A stretch of 64,000 nt of DNA, from the NCBI GenBank assembly GCA_041671505.1, contig JBAZBK010000014.1:101035-165034 (forward strand). The letters are read 5' to 3'. The stretch is from JACPDH01 sp041671505. GTDB taxonomy: Bacteria; Acidobacteriota; Thermoanaerobaculia; Gp7-AA8. Of the stretch, positions 1 through 8,423 are shown piece by piece (within the stretch, counting starts at the first letter, position 1; the number at the start of each line of letters is the position of its first letter). Position numbers and translations under genes: made by a program. The notes beneath the pieces were generated by a model that was given only the letters and a program-made list of their open reading frames with translations, had not been told where the DNA came from and made no database searches.

Positions 1-1906
1 GGCGGAAGCGCGTCGCGACGTCGATCGGTCGGAGCTCGACGCCGCCGGTCGCGATGACACCCTCCGACTGCGCATCCGCGACGGGAATGCCGAGGCGCAG
101 CGCATCGTCGAGGATGCGCTGCACGCAGGGCGCACTGACGTGGCGTCGCGCGACGACGACGCGGCCGACGTCGAAGTCGCGCATTGCGGCCGGGATCGCG
201 CCGCAATGATCGGGGTGCGGGTGCGTCAGCACGATCGCGTCGATCCGCCTCACGCCGGCGTCCGCGAGCTGTGGAACGAGCACGCGCCTCCCGATCGAGG
301 GATCGCGCGACGAGCCACCTCCGTCGACCAGGATCGCGCCGCGCCCGCTTCGAAGCAGGATCGCGTCTCCCTGCCCGACATCGAGCAGGCGGATTTCGCC
401 CTCGCCTGCGTCACGCCGCACAGCGCCCGTCGCGATCGCGACGACGACCGGTATCGCCAGCGCGAACGGAACGATCCTGGTCCGCCCGCGCGCGGTCGCG
501 GCCACGGCGATGCCGAACGCGGCGGCGACGAGCCAGCCGGGCGGCGCAGGCATCGCCATCGAGAGCCCCACGCCGTCGGCAACGAAGCGGTTGATCGCGA
601 CGACGAGGTCGTTCGACGAGCCGATCGCATCGAGCACGACGAACGCGGCGCCGGGGACGAACGGTGCGAGCGCGCAGGCGAGCGCCCCCGCGACGAGCAT
701 CCCGAAGAGGATCGGGCCGGCCAGGGCGGTCGCGATCGACCCGCCGGGGACGATCCGGTTGAAGTAGAGCAGCGTCAGCGGAAAGGTCGCGAGCTCCGCG
801 CCCGCGCCGGCAGCGAGGCTGCCGCTCCGCTTCAGCCGCAGCAGCGCCGCAAGAGCGCGCCCGCCGACGATGATCCCGCCCGTCGCGGCGTACGTCAGCG
901 CGAAGCCGGGATCGTCGATCTCCCACGGGCAGGCGACGAGGCGCACGAGCGCCGAGGCGAAGAGCGCGTTCGTCGCGCTCACGGGCCGCTCCCACAGACG
1001 CGTGAAGATCAGCAGCCCTAACATCCAGGCCGACCGTGACACCGAGGGATCGGAGCCGATGAACGCTGGCGCGAAGAACGAGACGGCGAGCAGGAGAAGG
1101 TCGGCCGAACGGCGAAGCCCCGCCAGCCTCGCGAGCCAGCGCAACGCTCCCGCGAGCATCGCGATCTGCAGCCCAGAGAAGACGAGAAGGTGATACGTGC
1201 CGCCCCGCTGGTACGACTCGAGCATCTCGTCGGGGAGGCGCGCCTGCCGCCCGAGCAGCAGAGCCTCGACGAGCGCGCTGCCGATCGACGCGACGCGCCA
1301 CTCCCCCGCCGCGTCGCGGAGGGTGCGCGCCATCCGCCGGTTCCAGTACGCGGGTAACAGCCGCGAGGCTCGCCCCCGGACCGTCATGAGCCGCGCCGAC
1401 TTCACCGCCAGCCGGTAGCTTCCGCGCGGCGTGCGCCGCAGAAATCCCTCCGCCTCGAGCAGCGCCGCGTCGATGACCTCGGGGGGCTCCTCTGCCGTCG
1501 AGACGAAGATCTTCCGCCCGACGTCGAGCGCGCCTCCTCTGGGAAGCACGGCGCGGAACGATCGCGCGACGAGGCGCCGGCGCCCGTCTTCGAGGGTCTG
1601 CCAGTCGTCCTCAACCGGAAGCGTCACCCGAACGAAGCGCTCCTCGCCGGCCGACGCAAGCATGGCGAGCTCTCGCCCCGTGGCGGCGCGCTCGCGCGCA
1701 CCGATCGATACGCCCAGCGCGAGCAGGCCGGCAAGAATCGCGACACGAGCGCTCCATGGCTTTCGCGTCGCGAAGGTGAGAAGCGCGACGAGCGCCGCGG
1801 CAACGGCCGCGGCAGCGGGGTCGATCAGGACGCGGGCGAGAAGCAGCCCGGCGACGAACGATGCGAAAGCGTATGCAGCGGGATTCGAACGTGGATCATC
1901 GCTCAA
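1..1906 (-). CDS. comEC: ComEC/Rec2 DNA-uptake channel (3' end cut by window edge)
   Basis: About 635 codons are visible and the frame is still open at the left edge. Read on the minus strand, the protein has N-terminal hydrophobic helices, then a soluble segment. A polytopic competence domain follows, with the segment GGTYHLLVFSGLQIAMLAGA. Near the window edge lies a metallo-beta-lactamase-like domain containing LLDVGQGDAILL and the metal-binding motif THPHPDHCG. This is the DUF4131, Competence, MBL order of ComEC, the inner-membrane channel that takes in single-stranded DNA during natural transformation. The likely start is the TTG at 1906, which overlaps the end of the upstream methyltransferase gene by 11 nt; the ATG a few bases downstream is in another frame that stops after 24 codons. 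No Shine-Dalgarno sequence precedes the TTG, so translation is probably coupled. Long open frames on the plus strand here are GC-driven shadows. Confidence 0.85.
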   Translation of the reverse strand, partial: MSDDPRSNPAAYAFASFVAGLLLARVLIDPAAAAVAAALVALLTFATRKPWSARVAILAGLLALGVSIGARERAATGRELAMLASAGEERFVRVTLPVEDDWQTLEDGRRRLVARSFRAVLPRGGALDVGRKIFVSTAEEPPEVIDAALLEAEGFLRRTPRGSYRLAVKSARLMTVRGRASRLLPAYWNRRMARTLRDAAGEWRVASIGSALVEALLLGRQARLPDEMLESYQRGGTYHLLVFSGLQIAMLAGALRWLARLAGLRRSADLLLLAVSFFAPAFIGSDPSVSRSAWMLGLLIFTRLWERPVSATNALFASALVRLVACPWEIDDPGFALTYAATGGIIVGGRALAALLRLKRSGSLAAGAGAELATFPLTLLYFNRIVPGGSIATALAGPILFGMLVAGALACALAPFVPGAAFVVLDAIGSSNDLVVAINRFVADGVGLSMAMPAPPGWLVAAAFGIAVAATARGRTRIVPFALAIPVVVAIATGAVRRDAGEGEIRLLDVGQGDAILLRSGRGAILVDGGGSSRDPSIGRRVLVPQLADAGVRRIDAIVLTHPHPDHCGAIPAAMRDFDVGRVVVARRHVSAPCVQRILDDALRLGIPVADAQSEGVIATGGVELRPIDVATRFR

Positions 1907-3080
1907 GGACGAGCGAGGAGAGCGTCTCTACGTGATGCGTATTGGGAAAGAGATCGAGGAGATCGAGCGAACGGAGGGCGTAACCGCGGCGCCCCAGTTC
2001 CGCCACGTCACGGGAAAAGGTTACCGGATCGCACGAGAGATAACAAATCGTCGGCGGAGCCGCCTTCGCGAGCAGCTCGAGCGCGAGCGACGAGAGCCCC
2101 GCGCGCGGCGGATCGACGAGTGCGAAATCGGCCTGCTCGTCGAACTCCGAGAGAAACTCCTCGACCGAACCGCCGACCACCGCCACGTTGGGCGTCGCGC
2201 GGCAATTCAGCCCGGCGAACGTGTGGGCTTCCCCGAGCTCCTCGACGGTGACGACGCGTCCGAAAATTTCCGCGAGGGGAAGCGCGAAGAAACCGACGCC
2301 GCCGTAGAGGTCGAGCGCCAGATTCTTCCCGCTGCTCGCCGTACCGTGCGCGGAGACGAGAGCGAGCAGGCGGCCGAGCAGGTGCCGGTTCACCTGGAAG
2401 AACGTCGTCGTCGAGAGCGTGTAGCTGCGCCCGTCGACTTCGAGCGCGACCGGCACTCCCTCCGCGTATTCGTCGGGGCGCGTCGCGAACGAAAAACCGT
2501 GGTTCGACTCGAACGTGTCGATGATCGCGCCCCTCCTGCCGACTCCGCCGAGCGCCGCGAGCGAGCCGAGGAGCGCCGGGCCGACGATCTCGCAATGGTC
2601 GCTGAGCGGTACGACGTCATTCGACCGCCTCGCGTAGAACCCGACTTTCCACGGGTCGGCGGCGTCGGCGTGAAGCCGGCTGCGGAGCCGGTAGTTGAGC
2701 GGCGAGGCGTGCAGCCTGACTGGGGGGAGCGACGCGGGATCGAACTTCCCCACCCGTCTCAGCGAGTCGATGAGAATCCCCCGCTTCGCCTCGAGCTGCG
2801 CGTCGAGCCGGAGCTCGGCCCAGTCGCAGCCGCCGCACTCGTCGGAGACAGGACAGGGATCGGACCTGCGCTGCGGTGACGGCGTGAGCAGCTCGACGAG
2901 TTGCCCCCTGCCGAACCCCTTCTTCACCTCGACGACTTCGACGCGAGCGACGTCGCCTGGGTAGATCCCCGGAACGAAGAGCGGAAAACCTTCGACGCGG
3001 CAGATCGCCTCGCCCCCCGCGACGAGCGCGTCGGGGCTCAACTCGAGAACGTCGCCGTTGCTGACAGGAGGTGTGCGCAC
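1896..3080 (-). CDS. RlmD/TrmA-family 5-methyluridine RNA methyltransferase with TRAM domain
   Basis: This 394-aa protein begins with a TRAM-like beta-barrel (about residues 5-60), followed by the iron-sulfur cysteine motif CPVSDECGGCDWAEL near residue 75. A Rossmann methyltransferase domain makes up the rest. The C-terminal half shows DLYGGVGFFALPLAE for SAM binding, LVDPPRAGL, and YLSCDPVTFSRD, which carries the catalytic cysteine. Members methylate uridine in 23S rRNA (RlmC/RlmD) or tRNA (TrmA); the retained cluster cysteines favour an RlmD-like role, but the exact target cannot be read from sequence. Start is GTG at 3080. It has no Shine-Dalgarno sequence but has TACACT seven nt upstream, so a leaderless mRNA is likely. 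comEC follows and overlaps it. Confidence 0.88.
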   Translation of the reverse strand: MRTPPVSNGDVLELSPDALVAGGEAICRVEGFPLFVPGIYPGDVARVEVVEVKKGFGRGQLVELLTPSPQRRSDPCPVSDECGGCDWAELRLDAQLEAKRGILIDSLRRVGKFDPASLPPVRLHASPLNYRLRSRLHADAADPWKVGFYARRSNDVVPLSDHCEIVGPALLGSLAALGGVGRRGAIIDTFESNHGFSFATRPDEYAEGVPVALEVDGRSYTLSTTTFFQVNRHLLGRLLALVSAHGTASSGKNLALDLYGGVGFFALPLAEIFGRVVTVEELGEAHTFAGLNCRATPNVAVVGGSVEEFLSEFDEQADFALVDPPRAGLSSLALELLAKAAPPTICYLSCDPVTFSRDVAELGRRGYALRSLDLLDLFPNTHHVETLSSLVLER

Positions 3081-3087
3081 GAGAGGG

Positions 3088-3093
3088 AGTGTA
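3088..3093 (-). promoter_or_regulatory. -10-like hexamer TACACT before the RNA methyltransferase gene
   Basis: TACACT on the minus strand ends seven nt before the GTG start. This places the expected transcription start at or next to the start codon. No clear -35 hexamer is visible. Confidence 0.4.
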
Positions 3094-3144
3094 TCGCAGG
3101 GGATGCGCCGGGCGCGCGGCGCGGGCGGAGACTACAAAGAAGCT

Positions 3145-3242
3145 GAAGTTAGAACGCAGAACGATGAATGTTGAACCCAGAAACGAACCATGTCCGCGGC
3201 ACGTTTCTGGATTCAACATTCATCGTTCTGCGTTCTAACTTC
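3145..3242. repeat. Near-perfect 41-bp inverted repeat with 16-nt spacer
   Basis: The left arm 3145-3185 and right arm 3202-3242 are reverse complements with about one mismatch. Each arm is built from AACG/GAATG-like short words such as GTTAGAACGCAGAACGATGA. It fills the gap between the divergent methyltransferase start and the dehydrogenase stop. A related, less perfect copy lies at 51682-51776. It could fold into a very long RNA or cruciform hairpin. Confidence 0.9.
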
Positions 3243-3275
3243 AAAACGGGCCTCAGATACTCGGCACGGCTGTAG

Positions 3276-4142
3276 TCAGCTGCCGTGCGACCCCGCAATC
3301 CCCAGCATCCGCTCGCTCGCATCCCACAGCCGCTCCGCGAGCGCGTCATCGAGCGCGTGGCGGCTCGGGCGCTGCTGTTTCGCCTTCACGAAGTAGCGCC
3401 CGTTGACGCTGCCGCCTTCCTCCGAGGTCGCCACGTGAAGCGTCGTCTTCGCACCCTCCGCGGGCGTCAGCATGAACGGCCGCCCCAGGTCCCAGAGCAG
3501 CCGGATGAGGCCGCGCGCGTCGCCGTCGGCGGCGATTCTGGTGTTCACGACTCCCGGGTGCACGGCATTCACCGTCACACCGCGGCCACTCCAGCGGCGC
3601 GCAAGGGCCCGCGTGTAGAGCACGTTCGCGAGCTTGCTCTCCGCGTAGGCCCGAACCCCGGTGTAGCGGCGACGCTCCGCGTGGAGGTCGTCGACGTCGA
3701 TTCCCTTCGCCGAGTAATGCGCATTCGACGAGACGTTGACGACGCGTGCCGCGCCGGACGCGAGGATCGAGTCGCGCAGCAGGTGCGTCAGAAGAAAGTG
3801 TCCGAGATGGTTGATCGCGATCGTCGACTCGAAGCCGTCGGCGGTGACGATCCGGTCGCTCAGGAAAAGCCCCGCGTTGTTGATCACGACGTCGAGCTTC
3901 GCGTGGCGCGACCGGAGCTCCGCGGCGGCGTCATGAACCGACCTCATCGAGGCGAGATCGCAGACGAGCGGTTCGACGCGCCCGGACGGCGCGGTTCGAC
4001 CGACCTCTTCGACCGCGCTCTCGACCTTCCGTCGATCGCGTCCCGCCATCACGACGGTCGCTCCGCGCGCCGTCAACGCGCGCGCCGTTTCGAGACCGAT
4101 TCCGGCGTTCGCCCCCGTGACGAGACAGATCGTGTCGTTCAT
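3276..4142 (-). CDS. Short-chain dehydrogenase/reductase, retinol-dehydrogenase-like
   Basis: The 288-aa protein starts at the internal ATG giving MNDTICLVTGANAGIGLETA. Upstream in-frame codons lack family similarity and precede the Rossmann start. Visible classical SDR features are TGANAGIG for cofactor binding, INNAGLF, the active-site serine in VNVSSNAHYS, and the catalytic YAESK. Asn-rich spacing and the FMLTPAEGAKTTLHVATS tail resemble the retinol dehydrogenase/WWOX/protochlorophyllide-reductase-like branch of NADP-dependent oxidoreductases. The substrate is unknown. It is transcribed alone: a long inverted repeat lies downstream and a divergent small ORF lies upstream. Confidence 0.85.
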   Translation of the reverse strand: MNDTICLVTGANAGIGLETARALTARGATVVMAGRDRRKVESAVEEVGRTAPSGRVEPLVCDLASMRSVHDAAAELRSRHAKLDVVINNAGLFLSDRIVTADGFESTIAINHLGHFLLTHLLRDSILASGAARVVNVSSNAHYSAKGIDVDDLHAERRRYTGVRAYAESKLANVLYTRALARRWSGRGVTVNAVHPGVVNTRIAADGDARGLIRLLWDLGRPFMLTPAEGAKTTLHVATSEEGGSVNGRYFVKAKQQRPSRHALDDALAERLWDASERMLGIAGSHGS

Positions 4143-4280
4143 GTGCGCGGAGAAACAGCCGAAATTGCCGGAGTCATCCGTCGACCGTGGTTCGCTTCTC
4201 ACTCTGGCGGTGTGACGCGGCTGGCTGGCACCGTGCCATGAATGGGCTTAGATTGAAGCTGCAGTACGCGGAGGTTTCTG

Positions 4281-4439
4281 ATGGCCGAGAAGGAAACGAA
4301 GAAACAGACCGCCATGAATCCCCACCCCAAGGGCAAAGGCCGGGAGCACGTGGAGCATAGCCACGACCTAAAGAAGACGCTCTCGAAGTCACCGACGGTG
4401 CCAAGGCATTTCGCTCACAGCGCGCTGGGCAACCGGTGA
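4281..4439 (+). CDS. Small basic protein of 52 aa, unknown function
   Basis: An ATG at 4281 is preceded by GCGGAGGTTTCTG, a good Shine-Dalgarno sequence at proper spacing. A TTAGAT -10-like hexamer lies at 4248-4253. The product starts MAEKETKKQTAMNPHPKGKG and is rich in Lys, His and Pro. It has no signal peptide or membrane segment and resembles no family I can name. The good ribosome site, divergent promoter and lack of an overlapping gene support it being real. Its downstream flank is a long palindrome. Confidence 0.5.
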   Translation: MAEKETKKQTAMNPHPKGKGREHVEHSHDLKKTLSKSPTVPRHFAHSALGNR

Positions 4440-4490
4440 TATGGCGCGGCGCCGAGCCGCCGCCAGCCGACTGCCTGCTACTCCAGTGCG

Positions 4491-4607
4491 GGCCTTGATG
4501 TGGCGCAGGCACTCCTGCCTGCGCGCGGCGCGAAGCGCCGCCAGGAATCGTCGACTCTGCCGCCTTCGGCGGCGCGCAGGCAAGAGTGCCTGCGCCACAT
4601 CAGGCCT
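4491..4607. repeat. Long palindrome with arms of about 36 bp
   Basis: The left arm (about 4491-4526, containing ATGTGGCGCAGGCACTCCTG) is the near-perfect reverse complement of 4573-4607. The centre holds smaller GC hairpins such as GCCGCCTTCGGCGGC. I recognise the GTGGCGCAGGCA(C/T)TC(C/T)TGCCTGCG type as a dispersed intergenic palindrome of other environmental genomes. Here it lies between the 52-aa ORF and the sucC promoter. Confidence 0.85.
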
Positions 4608-4669
4608 CGCCGAGACAGGCCCCACGTCACCGCATGCGCGGTGTCGTGCCGTCGTCCCGCAGCCGTCAC

Positions 4670-4698
4670 ATGACAACCGCGCGGGGTCGTGATACATA
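4670..4698 (+). promoter_or_regulatory. Candidate sucCD promoter
   Basis: ATGACA (4670-4675), a 17-nt spacer and TACATA (4693-4698) lie just upstream of sucC. The -10 ends ten nt before the ATG and there is no Shine-Dalgarno sequence, which suggests a leaderless or nearly leaderless transcript. Confidence 0.35.
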
Positions 4699-4708
4699 TC
4701 CCCGGCCT

Positions 4709-5872
4709 ATGAAAGTACATGAATATCAAGCCAAAGAGATCCTGAGAAGATACGGTGTCGCCGTTCCTCGCGGAGTCGTGACCGACAATCCCGAGGCCGT
4801 GCGAGAGATCGCCAAGGAGCTCGGCGGACGCGTCGTCGTCAAGGCGCAGATCCATGCCGGCGGCCGTGGCAAAGGCGGCGGGGTCAAACTCGCCAAAACG
4901 CCCGACGAGGCGGTCGAGATCGCGAAGCAGATCATCGGCATGACGCTCGTCACACACCAGACGGGCCCCGAGGGGCGACTGGTCGGCAAGGTGCTCATCG
5001 AGGAGGCGCTCAACATCGATCGCGAGCTCTACCTCGGCATCACGCTCGACCGCCGCATCGGCAAGCCTGTCGTCATGGCGTCGAAGCAGGGCGGCATGGA
5101 GATCGAAGTCGTCGCCGAGAAGGATCCGAGCGCGATCCATCGCGAGACGATCGACCCGGTCCTCGGCATGCAGCCCTACCAGGCGCGCCACATCGCATAC
5201 GCGCTGGGGCTCTCGGGTACGGCATTCAAGAAGTGCGTCGACTTCTGCCAGAAGCTGATGAAGGCGTACATCGAGACCGACGCGTCGCTCGCCGAGATCA
5301 ACCCTCTCCTCGTCACGAAGGAAGAGGACGTGCTCGCGCTCGACTGCAAGATGAACTTCGACGACAACGCGCTGTTCCGTCACGCGGACATCGTCGAGAT
5401 GCGCGATCTCGCCGAAGAGGATGCGCTCGAGGTCGAGGCCTCCAAGTTCGGCCTCAACTACATCAAGCTCGACGGCACAGTCGGCTGCATGGTCAACGGC
5501 GCGGGTCTCGCGATGGGAACGATGGACATCATCCACCACGCGGGAGGCGAGCCGGCGAACTTCCTCGACGTCGGCGGCGGCGCGACGGCCGAGCAGGTCA
5601 AGAACGCCATGCGCATCATCCTCAGCGACAAGAACGTCAAGGCGATCCTCATCAACATCTTCGGCGGCATCATGCGCTGCGACCGCATTGCGGAAGGCGT
5701 GGTGCAGGCGTCGAAGGAGCTCGGTCTCCCGGTTCCGCTCGTCGTCCGTCTCGAAGGGACGAACGTCGACCTGGGCAAAGAGATTCTGGCGAAGTCGGGG
5801 CTGAACATCATCAGCGCCGACGGCATGGCGGACGCGGCGACGAAGGTCGTTGCCGCGGTCAAGGGAGCCTAA
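4709..5872 (+). CDS. sucC: Succinyl-CoA ligase, beta subunit
   Basis: This 387-aa protein begins MKVHEYQAKEILRRYGV, the standard family N-terminus, so the start at 4709 is preferred over upstream in-frame codons. It has the ATP-grasp fold with VKAQIHAGGRGKGGGVKLA in the N-terminal half, the NPLLVTKEEDVLALDCKMNFD metal-binding segment, and a C-terminal CoA-ligase domain with INIFGGIMRCD. With the alpha subunit it interconverts succinyl-CoA and succinate with ATP or GTP formation in the TCA cycle. Length matches the usual 385-390 residues. sucD starts four bases after its stop, so the two form one transcript ended by the hairpin at 6779. Confidence 0.97.
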   Translation: MKVHEYQAKEILRRYGVAVPRGVVTDNPEAVREIAKELGGRVVVKAQIHAGGRGKGGGVKLAKTPDEAVEIAKQIIGMTLVTHQTGPEGRLVGKVLIEEALNIDRELYLGITLDRRIGKPVVMASKQGGMEIEVVAEKDPSAIHRETIDPVLGMQPYQARHIAYALGLSGTAFKKCVDFCQKLMKAYIETDASLAEINPLLVTKEEDVLALDCKMNFDDNALFRHADIVEMRDLAEEDALEVEASKFGLNYIKLDGTVGCMVNGAGLAMGTMDIIHHAGGEPANFLDVGGGATAEQVKNAMRIILSDKNVKAILINIFGGIMRCDRIAEGVVQASKELGLPVPLVVRLEGTNVDLGKEILAKSGLNIISADGMADAATKVVAAVKGA

Positions 5873-5875
5873 CGC

Positions 5876-6754
<879 letters not shown>

Positions 6755-6778
6755 GTTCGCGCAGACCAGCGATCGAAC

Positions 6779-6809
6779 GAGCGGGCGCTTCGGCGCCCGC
6801 TCTTCTTTT
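6779..6809 (+). terminator. Rho-independent terminator after sucD
   Basis: A perfect ten-bp stem (GAGCGGGCGC / GCGCCCGCTC) with a TTCG loop is followed by TTCTTTT. The same hairpin sequence recurs at 8061. Confidence 0.85.
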
Positions 6810-7111
6810 GGGCACGACCCGATCCGCTGGTGACGCACACGACCAGGTTCTACGCGAGCGCTGGAGGACACCCGACTCCCGCGAAGATCGATCCCGACCG
6901 TGCTGCAGCCCTTGACCCTCGGAGGTCGCAAAGTGACCCGCAAACGGAGTCGATTTGCGATTCCTCGGGTCAGCGCGCGACCCTTCCCCTTGCAGCTCGG
7001 CGGCCTAACCTCGTTAAGTCGCCGCGTTTACGCTTGACACCGCGAACTGGCACACATCGTGGAGTCACCTTCTCCGGTTACCAACGCGAAGGAAAGAAGA
7101 GAGGGATCGTC
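6810..7111 (+). other. 302-bp leader upstream of the M43 protease gene
   Basis: No gene is visible here. A perfect TTGACA lies at 7033-7038 but no good -10 follows at 17 nt. A nested inverted repeat (GACCCGCAAA with TTTGCG and CGGGTC) lies at about 6934-6972 and could be an operator or a folded leader. AGAGAGGG at about 7098-7105 acts as the ribosome site for the ATG at 7112. An upstream in-frame extension exists but begins before the signal peptide and looks non-coding. Confidence 0.45.
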
Positions 7112-8032
7112 ATGAAGGGAATCGTTCGTCTGTCTCTGGTCGTATTGGCTTGCGCGTTCGCGCTTTCGAGTTTCGCGCAGGATCGTCCGTTCCCGCGCAA
7201 CGAGTGGACTGACTACATGCCGTTCCAGCTCGAGGGAAACACCTTCGAGAACCAGCAGGACTTCATCGCGAGCGGACGCCGCTGCGCGAGCAACATCCAG
7301 CCCGCCGAGGCGGCGGTCATGGAAGAGGACTTCCACGCGCGCATGATGGAGACCGGAATGCCGGAGGTCACCGGCGGCACGATCAACGTCTACTTCCACG
7401 TGATCCGCAAGGGTACCGGCGTGTCCAACGGCGACATCACCTCGACGATGATCAGCAACCAGATCAACGTCCTCAACAACGCCTACTCGGCGTGGGGATG
7501 GCGCTTCACGCTCGTGAGCACCGACCGCACGACGAACTCGAGCTGGTTCACCGGCTGCTACGGCTCGTACGAGACGACGATGAAGAACGCCCTTCGCAAG
7601 GGCACCGCAAAGGATCTCAACATCTACACCTGCTCGCCGAGCGGCGGCATCCTCGGCTACGCGACGTTCCCATCGAGCTATACGAGCGCGCCCAAGAAGG
7701 ACGGCGTCGTGCTTCTCTACTCGTCGCTTCCCGGCGGCACCGCGTCGCCTTACAACCTCGGCGACACTGGCACGCACGAAGTCGGCCACTGGATGGGGCT
7801 CTATCACACGTTCCAGGGTGGCTGCACCGGCGGCGACTACGTGAGCGACACGCCTGCCGAAGCCTCGGCCGCCTACGGCTGCCCGACCGGACGCAACACC
7901 TGCAGCGCAACCGGAAACGATCCGATCACCAATTTCATGGACTACACCGACGACTCGTGCATGAACCGCTTCTCGGCCGGTCAGGACTCGCGCATGGACG
8001 CGCAGTACACGACCTACCGCTACGGCAAGTAG
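7112..8032 (+). CDS. Secreted M43-family (pappalysin/cytophagalysin-like) zinc metalloprotease
   Basis: The 306-aa precursor starts MKGIVRLSLVVLACAFALSS, a typical Sec signal peptide cleaved near FAQ-DR. The catalytic motif HEVGHWMGLYH at residues 222-232 is the metzincin HExxHxxGxxH. The Met-turn lies in NFMDYTDDSCMNRFS. Cysteine-containing loops (QGGCTGGDYVSDTPAE, YGCPTGRNTCSATGNDP) match family M43, which cleaves extracellular proteins. The mature chain is a compact catalytic domain with a short propeptide-like N-terminal region and no C-terminal sorting domain. It has its own leader and Shine-Dalgarno sequence and stands as a single gene. Confidence 0.92.
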   Translation: MKGIVRLSLVVLACAFALSSFAQDRPFPRNEWTDYMPFQLEGNTFENQQDFIASGRRCASNIQPAEAAVMEEDFHARMMETGMPEVTGGTINVYFHVIRKGTGVSNGDITSTMISNQINVLNNAYSAWGWRFTLVSTDRTTNSSWFTGCYGSYETTMKNALRKGTAKDLNIYTCSPSGGILGYATFPSSYTSAPKKDGVVLLYSSLPGGTASPYNLGDTGTHEVGHWMGLYHTFQGGCTGGDYVSDTPAEASAAYGCPTGRNTCSATGNDPITNFMDYTDDSCMNRFSAGQDSRMDAQYTTYRYGK

Positions 8033-8060
8033 CGCATCGCCGACAGAGTGCGCGATACTC

Positions 8061-8091
8061 GAGCGGGCGCTTCGGCGCCCGCTCGTTTCGT
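8061..8091 (+). terminator. Hairpin terminator after the M43 protease gene
   Basis: This is the same stem as at 6779 (GAGCGGGCGC with TTCG loop), followed by GTTTCGTT, a weaker T-tract. It sits only 14 nt before the next gene, so partial readthrough could feed that gene. Confidence 0.7.
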
Positions 8092-8104
8092 TCCGGAGGA
8101 GAAC

Positions 8105-8419
8105 ATGGCGAAGAACCCGGGAATGGTGTTCATCGGGATCGGCAGTTACGTCGTCGCGCTCGACGGCAGCACAGGGACGGAGATTTGGCGGCGAAAGCTG
8201 AAGGCATCGTCACTCGTCACGATCCAGGTTCAGGGCGAGATGGTGCTCGCGGGCGTGCAAGGCGAAGTCTTCTGCCTCGACGCGCGAAGCGGCGACCTTC
8301 GCTGGCACAACAAGCTCAAGGGCCTCGGAATGGGGATCGTCTGTTTCGGCACGACGATCGAAGCGTCGGCAGCGGCGATGATCGCGGCACAGGCCGCCGC
8401 AGTGGCAGCGGCCACCTGA
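8105..8419 (+). CDS. Small PQQ-type beta-propeller repeat protein (104 aa)
   Basis: The ATG at 8105 follows TTCCGGAGGAGAAC, a strong Shine-Dalgarno sequence. It gives MAKNPGMVFIGIGSYVVALD. Two blade-like repeats are visible: YVVALDGSTGTEIWRRKLK and VFCLDARSGDLRWHNKLKG, the A-x-D-x-x-T/S-G-x-x-x-W signature of PQQ-binding-like (BamB-like) repeats. A full propeller needs six to eight blades, so this protein must oligomerise, be a fragment, or act as a small independent module. The alanine-rich tail AAAMIAAQAAAVAAAT is odd. There is no signal peptide, so it is probably cytosolic. It converges with the membrane protein gene that ends at 8424. Confidence 0.7.
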   Translation: MAKNPGMVFIGIGSYVVALDGSTGTEIWRRKLKASSLVTIQVQGEMVLAGVQGEVFCLDARSGDLRWHNKLKGLGMGIVCFGTTIEASAAAMIAAQAAAVAAAT

Positions 8420-8423
8420 GCGG

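Noticed and set aside
140..1021. Plus-strand frame of 293 codons over comEC
   Set aside because: The minus strand encodes recognisable ComEC motifs through the same region; the plus-strand product is Arg/Asp low complexity.
6830..7111. Longer M43 protease start in the leader
   Set aside because: The upstream in-frame codons lack similarity and would place the signal peptide internally; the ATG at 7112 has a ribosome site and signal peptide.
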